Origin: Cephalotrichum gorgonifer
Lineage: Eukaryota > Ascomycota > Sordariomycetes > Microascales > Microascaceae
Direction of reading: 5' to 3'
Assembly (NCBI GenBank): GCA_900312665.1
Contig: ONZQ02000006.1
Coordinates: 329,981 to 393,980, forward strand
Length of the DNA: 64,000 nt
The notes below the pieces were generated by a model, which saw only the letters and a program-made list of their open reading frames with translations, ran no database searches and was not told the DNA's origin. Below are positions 11,263-23,744 of the stretch, one piece after another; the first letter of the stretch is position 1; every line of letters starts with the position of its first letter. The translations under genes were made by a program, and so were the position numbers.

Positions 11263-14200
11263 ATGTCTCGCAAAGCTGTGTACGTCTACTCTCATTCTCA
11301 CGAGACCATTGTCCGACATAATCTAACATTGCTCCCTATAGTGACTCCCGAGTCCCCGCGCTCATTCGAAATGGCTTACAAGAGAAGAAGAGGAGCTTCT
11401 TCGTCGTAGTGGGAGACCGGTCGAAGGATGTCATCGTCCACCTTCACTACATAATGTCCAGCATGGACATCAAGCATAACAAATCCGTCTTATGGGCCTA
11501 CAAGAACAAGCTACTGAACTTCACATCGTGCGATTGAACCCCCCAGAAACTCTCCCCGCTCGATTTGAGTTTTGAACTGACCGATTTCCCCTCCTTAGAC
11601 ACCGAAAGAAGCGAGAGAACAAGATCAAGAAGGAAATAAAACGCGGCATCCGCGAAGCGAACTCGGAGGACCCCTTCGAACTCTTTGTCTCCCTCCACGA
11701 CATCCGATATGTCTACTACAAGGAGACCGAGAAGATCCTGGGAAACACCTACGGCATGTGTATTCTGCAGGACTTCGAGGCCATGACGCCAAACATCCTT
11801 GCGAGGACTATAGAAACGGTTGAGGGCGGTGGTCTTGTCGTGCTCTTGCTGAAGGGGATGAGCAGTCTCAAGCAGCTCTACAGCCTTTCCATGGACGTCC
11901 ACTCCCGCTACCGAACCGAAGCACACGATGATGTTGTCGCGAGGTTCAACGAACGATTCATCCTGTCTCTGGGAAGCTGCCAGTCGTGTCTCGTGATAGA
12001 CGATGAGTTGAACGTCCTGCCGATCTCTGGAGGCAAGGAGGTCAAGGCCCTGCCGCCCCCGGACTTGGACGAGCCCAAATCGCCCAAGCAGATAGAACTG
12101 GAAGCCCTGAAGGATTCGCTGCAGGACACGCAACCCGTCGGCTCGCTCGTTAACCTAGCGCGTACAACCGACCAGGCCAAGGCGCTTCTGACGTTTGTCG
12201 ACGCCATTGCGGAGAAGACGTTGAGGAGCACCGTGGCGCTGACTGCGGGGAGAGGAAGAGGAAAGTCGGCTGCGATGGGTGTGGCCGTGGCGGCCGCTGT
12301 TGCCCACGGGTATAGCAACATCTTCATCACTTCGCCGTCGCCAGAGAACTTGAAGACTCTCTTCGAATTTATCTTCAAGGGGTTCGACGCCCTCGGCTAT
12401 GCAGACCACATCGACTACACCATCATACAATCAACCAACAAGGACTGGAACAAGGCAATTGTACGAGTAAACATACATCGTCAACATCGTCAAACGATTC
12501 AGTACATCCGGCCGGAGGACGCGCACGTCCTAGGCCAGGCGGAACTAGTGGTCATTGACGAGGCCGCGGCTATTCCCCTCCCCCTTGTACGAAAGCTCAT
12601 GGGGCCGTACCTCGTCTTCATGTCGTCGACGATAAATGGTTACGAGGGTACGGGGCGCTCGTTGTCGCTGAAGCTGATCAAGCAGCTGCGCGAACAATCG
12701 AGCGCCATGGCAGCCAACGTTGCGGCAGATACGGAGGTTGCCGACCGATCAACCGGGAAGGCAGCAAAGTCGGACGAATCCGGACAGCTCGGCGGCCGAT
12801 CACTGCGCGAAATCACGCTCTCAGAGCCGATCCGTTATGCCCAGGGCGACGCCGTCGAGAAATGGCTGAATTCCCTCCTCTGTCTGGACGCCACTCTTCC
12901 CCGCAAGAACAACATCAGCGGCTGCCCCGACCCAAACCAGTGCCAGCTGCTGAGTGTCAATCGCGATACCCTCTTCTCATTCCACCCCGTCTCTGAGAGA
13001 TTCCTGCAACAGATGATTGCCCTCTACGTGGCCAGCCACTATAAGAACTCGCCAAACGACCTCCAGCTCATGAGCGACGCCCCGGCGCATGAGTTATTCG
13101 TTCTTGTGCCCCCGGTGTCTGAGGACAGCCAGAAGCTACCGGAGCCGCTCTGTGTTATCCAAGTCGCCCTGGAAGGCCAAATTAGTCGGCAGAGCGTTTT
13201 GAACAGCCTGGGTAGGGGAACGCGGCCTTCAGGTGACCTAATTCCTTGGCTGGTAAGCCAACAGTTCCAGGACGATGAGTTCGCCTCGCTGTCAGGAGCT
13301 CGTGTGGTCAGGATAGCAACGAACCCTGAGTACGTCTCGATGGGCTACGGGTCGAAGGCGTTGGAGCTCCTCGTCAACTACTACGACAGGAAGTTCACCA
13401 GCCTTTCGGAGGATGAGCCCATGGCCACAGCAGACCCCACATTCCCCCGGGTAACCGATGCGGAGTTGGCGAACGCGTCGTTGCTCGACGACGATATCAA
13501 GGTTCGGGATATCAACAAGATGCCTCCCCTCTTTGCCAGGCTCGAAGAACGCAGGCCCGCGGGTGTCGACTACGTTGGTGTGAGCTACGGTTTAACGCCG
13601 CCGCTGCACAAATTCTGGAAGAAGGCGCAGTTCTCCCCCATATACCTGCGGCAAACGGCGAACGACCTGACCGGAGAGCACACTTGTGTTATGATCCGTC
13701 CGCTCGAGAGCAGTGGGGATAGGAGCTGGCTCGGAGCGTTCGCGCGAGACTTCCATCGCAGGTTCTTGTCGCTGCTTTCCTACGACTTCAAGTCGTTCCC
13801 CGCGATCACGGCACTCAGCATCGACGAGGCGACTAACGCCGGCGCACAACTCGACAAGGTCGAAGCTCGGCCCCTTACGAAGCCGGAGCTCGATGAGCTA
13901 ATGACGCCGTTCGACCTCAAGCGGCTGGATTCGTATGCGAAGAACATGTTCGACTACCGCGTCATCCTCGACCTCGTGCCAACTCTCGCGTATCTGTACT
14001 TCTCGGGGCGTATACGGGGAGCAGTCAAGCTTCCCGGGCTCCAGCAGTGCATCCTCCTGTCGATCGGTCTGCAGCGCAAGAGCATGGACGCCATCGCTCA
14101 GGACTTGTCGATACAGACGGAGCAAGTACTCCCGCTATTCAACAAGATCGTTCGGAAGATCACGGCGCACTTCGCAGCTCTAGTTGAGAGTGCGACAGAT

Positions 14201-14730
14201 GCCGCGATGCCGAAGCGGGAGTCGATCGGTGTCAGTCGAGAGAACGCCTCCGGGGTTCACGACGACGAGGTCAATGAGCGATTCGAGCCATTTGCGGTGT
14301 CACTAGAGGATGATCTCAAAGACGAGTCGACCCTCACGGAAATTGAGAAGAAGAAGCGTGAGCTTATCGACTCTCTTCCTCTCGAGGAGTATGTTCTACC
14401 TCCCCCTACCCCTTTTCCGTGTCCTTTCTCTCTCCCCATCAATCAACTTCAATTTGGTGTTGTCACGGAGAAACATCGGTTATTAGTGGAGTTGCTAACG
14501 TCCGTCTCAACAGGTACGAGATCGAGGGCGATGCCCCCGGTTGGGAGGACGCCGAGAAGCAGGTATTGAACGCCGCGAAGCGTGGGAAGGATGGTGTGGT
14601 TGTCAGCGTCAAGTCGGGCAAGGCGAAGCGGAAGCAGGGACAAACAGCCGACCAGATTTACGAAGAGGAGTTGGGCGAGAAGAAGCGCAACAAGAAGGTA
14701 AAGCTGGGGAAGAAGGCCAAGAACAGCTGA
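11263..14730 (+). CDS. KRE33: RNA cytidine acetyltransferase (NAT10 / Kre33)
   Basis: Makes N4-acetylcytidine in 18S rRNA and in serine and leucine tRNAs, and is needed for small-subunit assembly in the nucleolus. CDS is join(11263..11279, 11342..11527, 11599..14388, 14514..14730), 1069 aa, matching the family length. The start MSRKAVDSRVPALIRNG is the conserved N-terminus; the first exon is only 17 nt, with a GTACGT donor. In order: N-terminal DUF1726-type domain with FFVVVGDR; Walker A GRGRGKS at 285-291; DEAA-type Walker B at 388-391; a GNAT acetyltransferase core around 590-700 with the acetyl-CoA loop MGYGSKAL; the tRNA-binding C-terminal domain; and a lysine-rich tail typical of nucleolar proteins. 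The last intron (14389..14513) interrupts the conserved LEEYEIEGD segment. Nothing appears broken. Confidence 0.96.
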
Positions 14731-15613
14731 GTTTAGGTGACGGAGATGTACGTTAGAAGGGGGAGGATGTGGGCTTGCCATATTGAGGGGGTAGGCCTTG
14801 CACGGTACCAGTACAAATACCACAATGCTTCAATCTCACGAACCCACGTTTGCACCAGTGTGTTGTTGACTGTTTATATTCTTCGCAGGTGATGACTGGG
14901 TTTGAAAGGAAGGCTTTTTTGTTTTTGTTTTCGCTTCATTATTTCTGTTTTCTGAGTCCAGTCTGGGAAGGAGTGCCAGTCCGGTAGGGAAGGAGCTCCA
15001 GTCTGGACAGGAAGGGAAGGGGCAGAAACCCACGGCCATTTATGCTTCCACATTCACATTATCATTTGAGGAAAGAAGGATACGCCCCAAAACCCACCGA
15101 AGAAGCTCAGGATGCTCTTTCCATTCTTTCTCCCAGATAGAAACACAGTTCTCGTGTTCCTGGTTCCATTTTCGTTTCTCGTTCCTGGTTCCTGAACGCG
15201 CTTTCCCTCCCTTAATCCGCCCACTCCACCACATCCAATAGTCCCTTGCCCTTTGGATTCCCACGATTAATCCAGGAGTGTCAATGAGAAAAGCAGCTGC
15301 TGCAGCAGTTATCACCTTCACTGGACCAAGAACCAGGCTTTGTTTCTCCTTTGCAAGGTCTAGGCTTGCGCGTTGGAACGGGGACGCCCAGGCGTGTCCA
15401 CAAACCAGTTCACCGACCAGTCTATGGTTTTCGAGAACGAGAACGCATGTTCTCATCATTAATATCTGTTTTACCATCTTCTCTATTATTCCATCATTCG
15501 TTCATTCTTTCCGTCATCCCTTTCTGCTTTGGAAAGAATTCGAAAATCCATTCAGTCCCCCCAAAGCCAGGTACCAAGGGAACGACTTCAAAGGAAGGAG
15601 CGAAGCCCCCAAT
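14731..15613. other. Intergenic region between KRE33 and the next + gene
   Basis: Holds the KRE33 3' UTR and the presumed promoter of the 280-aa gene. The downstream frame stays open to about 15278, but its translation is unlike protein and the MCTER start at 15614 is preferred. An opposite-strand ORF of 145 codons (15040-15477) has no recognisable domain and is not called. Confidence 0.5.
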
Positions 15614-16456
15614 ATGTGCACTGAACGCATCGCCCAATGCGCCCATTGCGGCTATTCGCGCAATATCTCATGGACCCCATGCTCTGTCACCCTCGCTGCA
15701 CAAGTAAAGGCCGTCAAGGGACTCTGGCACCCTCCACACCCGTCGACATGCAACTCCAAGACCGCGGCCGACATCAAGTGGCTCGAGCCTCGTGCGTGTC
15801 CCACCGACAACGAGGGCTGCGGAGGGATAAGGAAGAGGGAGGAGGAGCAAGCGCGCGAGAGGAAGGACTCGGGAGTATCTGACATGGGCGAAGACGAGCA
15901 CCCGGCCAGCGGCGTCAGGAGCGCTGCGAGCGAGAGCAACTGGGAGGACGTCGCCGTATCCATAGACTCAACCCCCGACAACCCCTTCCGTGGCCACGTC
16001 TGGCACCCTCGAGGCGACCTGCGGAAGCCGATGGGCCCGAACATCAAGTACGCCGACGACTTCGTCGAGGTCGGACCGCGCGGCATGCGCGGGAACCCTA
16101 GGAACATGAACCTGCCGTACCTTCTTCACACCGGCACCACCACCACTGCAACGGCTGAGTTCATTGGCCCCGATATCGTGGGCACCGGCCGGCTCATGGG
16201 GGCGGGGGCCGCGGCCTCGGGGCGCAAGCAGTACGTGTTTAACTCGGAGACCTCGGTGATTCAACCCTGGGAGATCCGAGATAGCACGGAGCCTGACGAA
16301 ACGTACTTGTTAATCAAGGACTATCACACCGTCCCCGAGGTGAGGGAGTACTGGGCGTGGTACGCGGAGAAGCACAAGGCCAAGCCGCGGCCGGTCATGA
16401 CGATGGAAGCCGTCGTCGAGGAGATTTTTGGAATCCCTCAGAATGTGAAGAAGTGA
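15614..16456 (+). CDS. Hypothetical ascomycete protein with N-terminal Cys motif, 280 aa
   Basis: A single-exon gene whose start was chosen at MCTERIAQC. Many fungal proteins of unknown function open with MC followed by Cys/His pairs, and the upstream frame is not protein-like. The first 75 residues hold nine Cys and four His, including C9-x2-C12 and a later CGGIRKREEE stretch, so zinc binding is possible. A charged, serine-rich linker follows. The C-terminal 140 residues are more ordered (QPWEIRDSTEPDETYLLIKD, then EVREYWAWYAEKHKAKPRP). I recognise no catalytic domain and no signal peptide or membrane segment. Its function is unknown. The protein looks intact, and composition matches its neighbours. 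Confidence 0.7.
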   Translation: MCTERIAQCAHCGYSRNISWTPCSVTLAAQVKAVKGLWHPPHPSTCNSKTAADIKWLEPRACPTDNEGCGGIRKREEEQARERKDSGVSDMGEDEHPASGVRSAASESNWEDVAVSIDSTPDNPFRGHVWHPRGDLRKPMGPNIKYADDFVEVGPRGMRGNPRNMNLPYLLHTGTTTTATAEFIGPDIVGTGRLMGAGAAASGRKQYVFNSETSVIQPWEIRDSTEPDETYLLIKDYHTVPEVREYWAWYAEKHKAKPRPVMTMEAVVEEIFGIPQNVKK

Positions 16457-19400
16457 ACCCCCTACCAGGGGGTGACGAAGCTTTATTGCGGAGGGTTTAC
16501 GGATTTCTGGTTCGAACATATGACGGCACCACAGGACGCTATGGGAATCACCATCGCCATGAGCTTTCTTTCTTTTTCGGTTCCAGCATTCGAGGCTGCG
16601 AGGGAGGGTTCACGATGACATGTTTTACGCATATTTGAATTTGGTTTCTGGACAGGCGCAGGGCAGAAGCATTATGCATCGGACCAGCAAGGCATCTAAG
16701 GGGGGCTGCGGCCGCATCGAGGTTCTGCCTGCGAAAGGGGGGCCTAATGAGGCGTTCATGGTTGTCTTTACTACCGGTCTCACCCGGTTCAGGAGGTTAC
16801 CGAGGGAGTCGGAGGGCAGTATTGGCGCTTGTTTTCTTTTTGGCATCTAACAAGGATGATTTTCACACTTTTTGTTTGTCTTGTATTTTTACGCAATTCG
16901 AAGGGGGATATGATACCCGGGATCAGGGGCAGGAGGGAGTTTAGGTCTTGCTTGTCTTTTTAACTGATACCCTCCCCTTTTTCTATTCTTTTTTATTGCC
17001 GCGTCGATTTTGTCTTCGAGGCTGCGGATTTCTTCTCAATTACACTTGTTTTTCAGTCTTGTTCTTCATGCCTCTCGTGATTGTAAGTGTGATGTGTTCT
17101 AGTAGAAAGAAATTCGAGTCGTCGGACTAGAATTCCGCAGTTGACTGTTTGTAAGTTTCCGTCAGGGGGCCGTCTCAGTTCCGTACTATGAACTACACGT
17201 ATCGAAGCTTGGAATCTCCTTTGAGGTGATGCCATTTTCTTTCACCTTTTATCTACATGTAGAGGTTCTTTATACAGATGTCCTAGGATGGCATGCCCCT
17301 CTGTACTCTTTAGGTCGCTGTCTTCTTCTTCTCTCTTAGGATCAAGAGCACAAGGCTCCTTTTCCTCCATGTAGTAGCCCCCTATTAAACATTAAAATAC
17401 TACTATAAGCGATCTGCAAGTATACCTGGCTTATAAGATTAGGAGGACGTGAGGGACAGCCTTCGATATGAAGGGAGGAAGAGCGTTAATGGCTAAACCC
17501 CAAAATGAGGACAGAACCAATAAAGGGGCGCCGCCTGATAACAAAGTTCAATTCTAACCCTGCACCGAACAACTCTATTTTGCGGCCCCCAAGCAGGCAA
17601 GTGTAACAACCCGAGCGTATCGGAACCGCAGATCAGGCGTGGTAGGTTTATGAGATATTCCCTCATGCGATGGATGGGCAGGCGGCAGGTCGATCCCCTG
17701 TGCGGCTGTCGCTCTTCGTTTCGGGGGGCCGCCCCCCTGCCCGCTGGAGTATCCTATTACATTGGGGCACGGAGCCTGGTGGGGTTTGAATCGGGAGAGG
17801 AACTGCCGATGGCTGGATATGATTGGGGAATCAAGACCGGGGGTTCGGGAGGTTCAAGCTCAGGAAAAGAATGAGAAGGTGGGAACGGAATATCGGGATC
17901 GCCAGATGGGTTCGAATGACCTCGTACTCTACACGTCTGACAGTCACGCATGATTGGAGAAGGGGGAGCCCCGTCTGTGGTGCTAGGATGAGCCCACGGG
18001 ATGTTCAAGGCTCAGTGGCTGAAATGAAGGAATAGGGGTGTGTGTGTGCGTGCGGCGCCGAGAGGTGTCCGTGGGACGTTCGTGCCGCACATCCACATCT
18101 TGTCTTGGCCCCGCGAATCGAACGACGAGAGAGCACGGGAGGGGAAGTTGGAGGGTGAGTGGTAGGGACATGTGCATCATGATCGTTCGATGCAAATATC
18201 GGGATCGCTTGATTGTGGGAACGGTGATACCTCATAACTAAGATTTGACTGGCCATCTATCTCCCTTGTATAGTGCCTTCGTCCACTGATCGCTGGCACG
18301 ATGCAGAGATCGGGGCGAACGGTTAAGGATTTGTATTAGTAGTCGCACAAGGCCGAAGACATTGGCCATTTTTAAGTTATGGTGGCAATGATAGGAGCGA
18401 GCCGTATATCGGGAAAAGAGTGTATCACATCTTCCTCTTGCGCTTCAACATTCCCGATCGAACAAAAGCCAAGAAATTAGCTACAGATGATCGATCCTGT
18501 CAAACTCGCGTGTTGTTAGACTGCTGCATGGGAGCCGCACTCCACACAAGCAAATGTCATACAGTGTATAGAGTTTTAGTACTGTTATATAGACTGTGAC
18601 CGGGGTCACCCCAGACAGGAACCATGCAGAGAAAAAACCTTAACTGCGAAACCATCTCAGACAAGGGACAAGGGACGACGTCAAACTCTCAGGATCTCCC
18701 CGAAATTGATTTCCCATATCCTGCCTCGGCTTTTGGTGTATTAGGAGATTGAAAACGACTGATTAAGCTTTACCCCAAAACTGGCTTGCAGCCGTTCGTT
18801 CCCCTTTGTACCTGAACCCATGGCATGCCACGGCCACATGTAGGTCACGTGCTCGTGCTCAGGGCAGCCGAGATGCGTTTGATGGATCTTGGCGGGGTCC
18901 GACGCTCCAATCAGGAGCCCTCCGACCCGCGACGACAGGGTAATCCCTGCACGTTCTCCAACACATGTCGTCTCAACTCTATCCCGTATTCCAACATCGT
19001 GTCTGTCACCCACCCCTGCCGTGTCAGCCCACCCACCCCCAAGCTCCAGTACTACCATGTATTCGGATTTCCATCGGATCGAGGGACCTGACACGGTCAG
19101 GTTCACACGGCGAAACTCTTCCTGCGTCTGATCTGCGGGGTGTCCTCTGCAGACGGACCGTGGACCACACAAGCTCCATCTATTGTGCTTCGAAATGTTC
19201 CTTGTTTCCGCTCTGACCTCGTAGCTTAGTACTTATCGCCGCAGGTAACTTCCCGGACCTTTTACCTTTCTCTGCCCCTTGGCGATCTCGGGTTAGGCCC
19301 AAACGCCTTCTACCCCTCGATGCCCCCACATCCGCGCGAGCAACTGTTCGAGTGGGCAGTTGTGGCGGTGGCGATGGACGGAGAACCCACAATATGTCAC

Positions 19401-20439
19401 TCAAAGCGGGAGGATAGAGAAGAACACCGTTGGTGTTTCACAGAACAGACTGGCGCCAACACCACGTCAACTTTTTGAATAGTGGCCTCAGACACCATTG
19501 CCGGTGCCATGGAGAAAATGTCCAATTGAGTTCCCATCTCGTGTCTTCGTTTACTCCCTCGGCAAGTAAAACCAATGGAGAAGCCAAAACATGGTAGACG
19601 GACCCTAACATCCGCGATGATTCTGAATTTGAGATCCTTGCCGGATTTCCTTGGAGACTTGGCAACAGCCCCCCCGGGCCCCCCACCCCCTTCCCTAGCT
19701 TAGACTTCTCCCGGTGTTACACCTCTCTCGCACATTAGTCCAACCACACACCCTTGACGTGGAGGGCGCCCACCCCCTGCTCGTCGAGCCGTCCGTCCGT
19801 CTGGCAGGGAAGGCTTACACACCCTTTATGACTTTCCACATGCCCACTCCCTTCTATTTTGATCATCCCCCCCCCATTCCTTTCCTTCCTCAGTATCTCT
19901 TGCCCTCCTCCTCCTCTTTCTCTTTGGTATCCTTGAGGAGGTAAGCAGAGACGATCCGCCAAGGTTCAGGTCTACTTGGGGAGACCCTTCACTTCTTTTG
20001 CTGCTGGCTCAGATCGTTCTTTACTTAGTATTTTACCTTTTTTTGTCTTTCTATCGTTCTATTTTCCTCCTTACCACCTCGGCTCTTACGTTTTCGATTT
20101 GGAACACCTACCGGCTGGAGTTCCATCGGGTTTCCTTCCGCTCGTTCACGAATATTGATTACCTGACTTATACAATAATACGAAGAAACCGTGGGCGAAG
20201 AAGCTGCAGGACCAAGAAACGGACGACTCGACGAAATTGGAAGATTATCGCAGGATTCGTATGAAGGACTAGGACGTCGACAAGGATCCCGCTCGTTTCG
20301 AACCCTATCACATACGCCTCTTCCGAGGAAGTTCGAGTCTCCTTGATTCGGGATTCCCCCACGGTCTCCGTACCGTCGCAGGTCGACATTAGCAGTTTGT
20401 GTGCTTGGAGGGAGGAGAGAGAAAAAAACGACAGCCAAG
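16457..20439. other. 4-kb gene-free region upstream of noxA
   Basis: The first few hundred bases after 16456 are T-rich and probably the 3' UTR of the preceding gene. The rest holds only short, unlikely ORFs on both strands. A GT-rich stretch lies near 18035-18055. CT-rich tracts around 19850-19930 and 20020-20090 probably mark the noxA promoter or leader. I see no tRNA or transposon here. Confidence 0.5.
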
Positions 20440-22573
20440 ATGGATACTTTGACGCTTCTGAAGAAGCAGTTCACTGCTCAGAAGATTGTATTCCACATCT
20501 TGTTCTGGGGTGCGCACTGGGGCATTTTTGCGTACGGATGGTAAGAGACGAACCACCCTTTTCTGCTTCTTTCTTCAGATTGGTTCTCGGAGAGCTGGCC
20601 TTTTGGACGACCCCGCTGTATGTACGCACCGGGTTCGGCATGTGCTGATATATTGCGCCCAATCTAGGTGGAAACAAGCGGCCGATGCCCGCCTAGCTCC
20701 CCTAAATCTTCTGCAGTTCTCGGTATGGATCTCTCGAGGTGCCGGCCTGGTCCTCAGTGTCGACGGCATGCTCATCCTACTGCCGGTCTGCCGAACTATC
20801 ATGAGATGGATCCGCCCGAAGATCAAGTGGCTGCCACTTGATGAGAATCTCTGGATGCACCGCCAGCTGGCGTACGCGATGTTGTTATTCACTATCCTCC
20901 ACACGACCGCCCACTACGTTAAGTATGTATTAGCCTTATAGCCGCAAGCGGCGGGTGGCGCCCTCGCCTACGGACAATGCCATGCTCCCATTCATAGCCC
21001 TCCCCGAAAGGTATACGTGCGCTAATACCCACAACTTAGCTTCTACAACGTCGAGAGGACGCAGCTTCGCCCCGGGACCGCCCTCGATATCCACTACAAG
21101 CAGGCGGGCGGTGTCACAGGCCACGTCATGCTCCTGTGCATGCTGCTCATTTACACGACGGCCCACCACCGTATCCGGCAGCAGTGTTTCGAGGCCTTCT
21201 GGTACACCCACCACCTGTTCATCCCGTTCTTCCTCGGCCTGTACACGCATACAGTGGGCTGCTTCGTCCGTGACACGGCGGATCCCATCTCGCCCTTTGC
21301 CGGAGATGAGTACTGGACCCACTGCATCGGCTATCTGGGTTGGAGGTGGGAGCTCTGGACGGGCGGTCTGTACCTCATCGAGCGCCTCTATCGCGAAATC
21401 CGCGCTGGCCGGGAGACTACGATTACCCGTGTAGTTCGCCATCCTTATGGTAAGTATTTACAGACGCTCTTTGCCGGTGGAGGGGGACTACAACAAATAC
21501 TCCCCCACCCCTAATTAGACACCCCAGTACTGACAAAGAGACAGACGTCGTCGAGATCCAATTCAAGAAGCCATCGTTCAAGTACAAGGCAGGCCAGTGG
21601 CTCTTCCTCCAGGTGCCGGGCGTATCCAGCTTCCAATGGCACCCCTTCACCATCACCTCCTGCCCCTACGACCCGTACGTCTCGGTCCACGTCCGCCAGG
21701 TGGGAGACTTCACCAAGGCCCTCGGCAACGCCCTCGGCGCGGGGTCCGCGCAGGCCAAGCTCTACGACGGCGTCGACCCCATGGGGATGTACGAGGTAGC
21801 GCTCCAGAACGGGCAGCAGATGCCCGGGCTCCGGATCGACGGGCCGTACGGCGCACCCGCCGAGGACGTTTTCAACAACGAGATCGCGGTGCTGATCGGG
21901 ACGGGCATCGGCGTGACTCCGTGGGCGTCGATCCTCAAGAACATCTGGCACCTCCGCAACGGGCCCAACCCGCCCACGCGCCTGCGGAGGGTGGAGTTCA
22001 TCTGGGTCTGCAAGGACACGGGGTCCTTCGAGTGGTTCCAGACGCTGCTGTCCTCGCTCGAGGCGCAGAGCAACGAGGCGGCGCGCATCCCGGGGAGCAC
22101 GGGCGTCGAGTTCCTCAAGATCCACACGTACCTCACGCAGAAGCTCGACATGGACACCACGCAGAACATCGTGCTGAACTCAGTCGGCGCCGACGTCGAC
22201 CCTCTCACGGAGCTGAAGAGCAGGACCAACTTCGGCCGCCCCAACTTCCCCAAGCTGTTCGCGTCCATGAGGGACGGGATCCTGGACCGCTCGTATATCA
22301 ATGGGCTCGAGAGCATGCGTACCACCGTCGGTGTGTACTTCTGCGGTCCCACCGTGGCGGGTAAGTCCTTCTCTCCCCCCTCTCCCCCTTTTTTCTTCTC
22401 TTTCATCTTCCCTTGCTCCCCCCCTTTCGTCGAGTCTCCCCTTGGGGAAGAGACTATTATATTCGGATCAAACACAGCTGCTAACAGCGTATACAGCACG
22501 AGACATCAAGAAAGCTTGCAAGCAGGCAACCGTCAGCGAGGTCCTCTTCCGCTTCTGGAAAGAGCATTTCTAG
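20440..22573 (+). CDS. noxA: NADPH oxidase NoxA / Nox1 catalytic subunit
   Basis: Membrane flavocytochrome that moves electrons from NADPH through FAD and two haems to oxygen, giving superoxide; in fungi it acts in fruiting-body and hyphal development with NoxR and Rac. CDS is join(20440..20540, 20668..20922, 21040..21449, 21545..22360, 22497..22573), 552 aa, the usual size for NoxA. Haem ligands are present with family spacing: His98 and His112, then His176 and His189. The FAD motif HPFT lies at 288-291 and the NADPH loop GTGIGVTPW at 374-382. The C-terminus FRFWKEHF is the conserved Nox end. There is no N-terminal extension or EF-hand, so this is NoxA rather than NoxB or NoxC. The regulatory subunits are not in the window. 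The unusually long upstream gap may hold its control region. Confidence 0.96.
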
Positions 22574-23744
22574 GTGTACATATTTCTATTCTACCCCAAG
22601 AGGCGGCGGCTACTACCAGCCTCTCTCGTCTTTTTGTCGCATTCTCTTCCACCACGCCGTGTTTTTTTTAGCATAGTTTTCAACGTTAGGCCTAGCTATG
22701 AAAAAAAGACATCCCTTTTTGATTTTTTTTATATCTTCTTTGTTGCATTCGCCCGTTTTTTTTGGTCATTTCTCACGTGCTCGCTCGGAACATTGATGGT
22801 CGGCTAAGTGGGACTGCGATGAGGACGCCGGAAGGGGGGGAGCGTGACGTTTTTGTTTGCTCCAATGTCGCGTTCTCCAGGCAGCGAGGACGTTAAGGAG
22901 GAGTAAGGGAGGATGTCAAGGGCAGTAGGCGGTGGAGGGGGGCCAGATGGAAGCAAGCCATCAGAGTAGGAGATATGGGGAGGAAGTTGAGGATAGAGAG
23001 ATATATATACGAGGGCGCAGCTGCGCTCATTTGCTCTGTCGCTTTCTCTTTCTTGCTACCCGGCCGGCCTTGCCATCCGCTCAATATCCGTAACTCAGAT
23101 TGTGTTCGGGCTTTGCTCCGCGGTGCCGTGGAGGAGGGAAAGATGGGACACACGACTCCATTCGTCACAACGGGAGGAAGGACCACCCAGGTACCCAAAT
23201 GCGGCGAGTCAAGAGGCACAACAGAGAGGCAAGATCCACGATAGTAGGCACGGAGAACTAAATGTAGTTATGCACGAGACCTGCAAGAAAGAAAAAAGAA
23301 ACCAGTTCACATCCATTCAATTCCATGCATGCATTCCATTTCATATTCTCCAACTATCCTTATATTACAGCGTCCGGCGTCAAGTAGTCGACTCTTGACC
23401 TGTCGGTCCATAACCACACTTGCCAACAGAAAAAACGAAAGTTCCCTCGTCCCCCCGCCTCTCTCACCTTATAGCACGAGAGAGGCAAAGGGTAGTTGTA
23501 GTAGTGGTCCAGGAACGAGACAGGACACGGGTCCGCAGCCACCAAACAGACCGAACGAAAAACAAAAAAAGCAGCAAGTGCATCGTTCTAAGACTTCGAG
23601 GGGGAAAATGCGCAACACCACCCGGAAGGGGTAGGGGGAGGATGCAGCGAAATCATACCGCAAAAAAAAAAAGAACAAACACACGATGCGATTCTATGAA
23701 CCAAAACGGAGACCCCGGTAAGTAAATCCCGTTTCTCGCCCCGT
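22574..23744. other. Convergent intergenic region
   Basis: Between the stop codons of noxA (+) and mS38 (-). T-rich stretches after 22574 and A-rich stretches before 23700 fit 3' ends of the two transcripts. No credible gene. Confidence 0.6.

Noticed and set aside
15040..15477. 145-codon minus-strand ORF between KRE33 and the next gene
   Set aside because: No recognisable motif, and the other strand is open over part of it; probably untranslated.
17740..17800. TTCAAAC loop on the minus strand as a possible tRNA
   Set aside because: The flanking five-base stems do not pair.
21511..22125. 204-codon minus-strand ORF
   Set aside because: Antisense to noxA exon 4.
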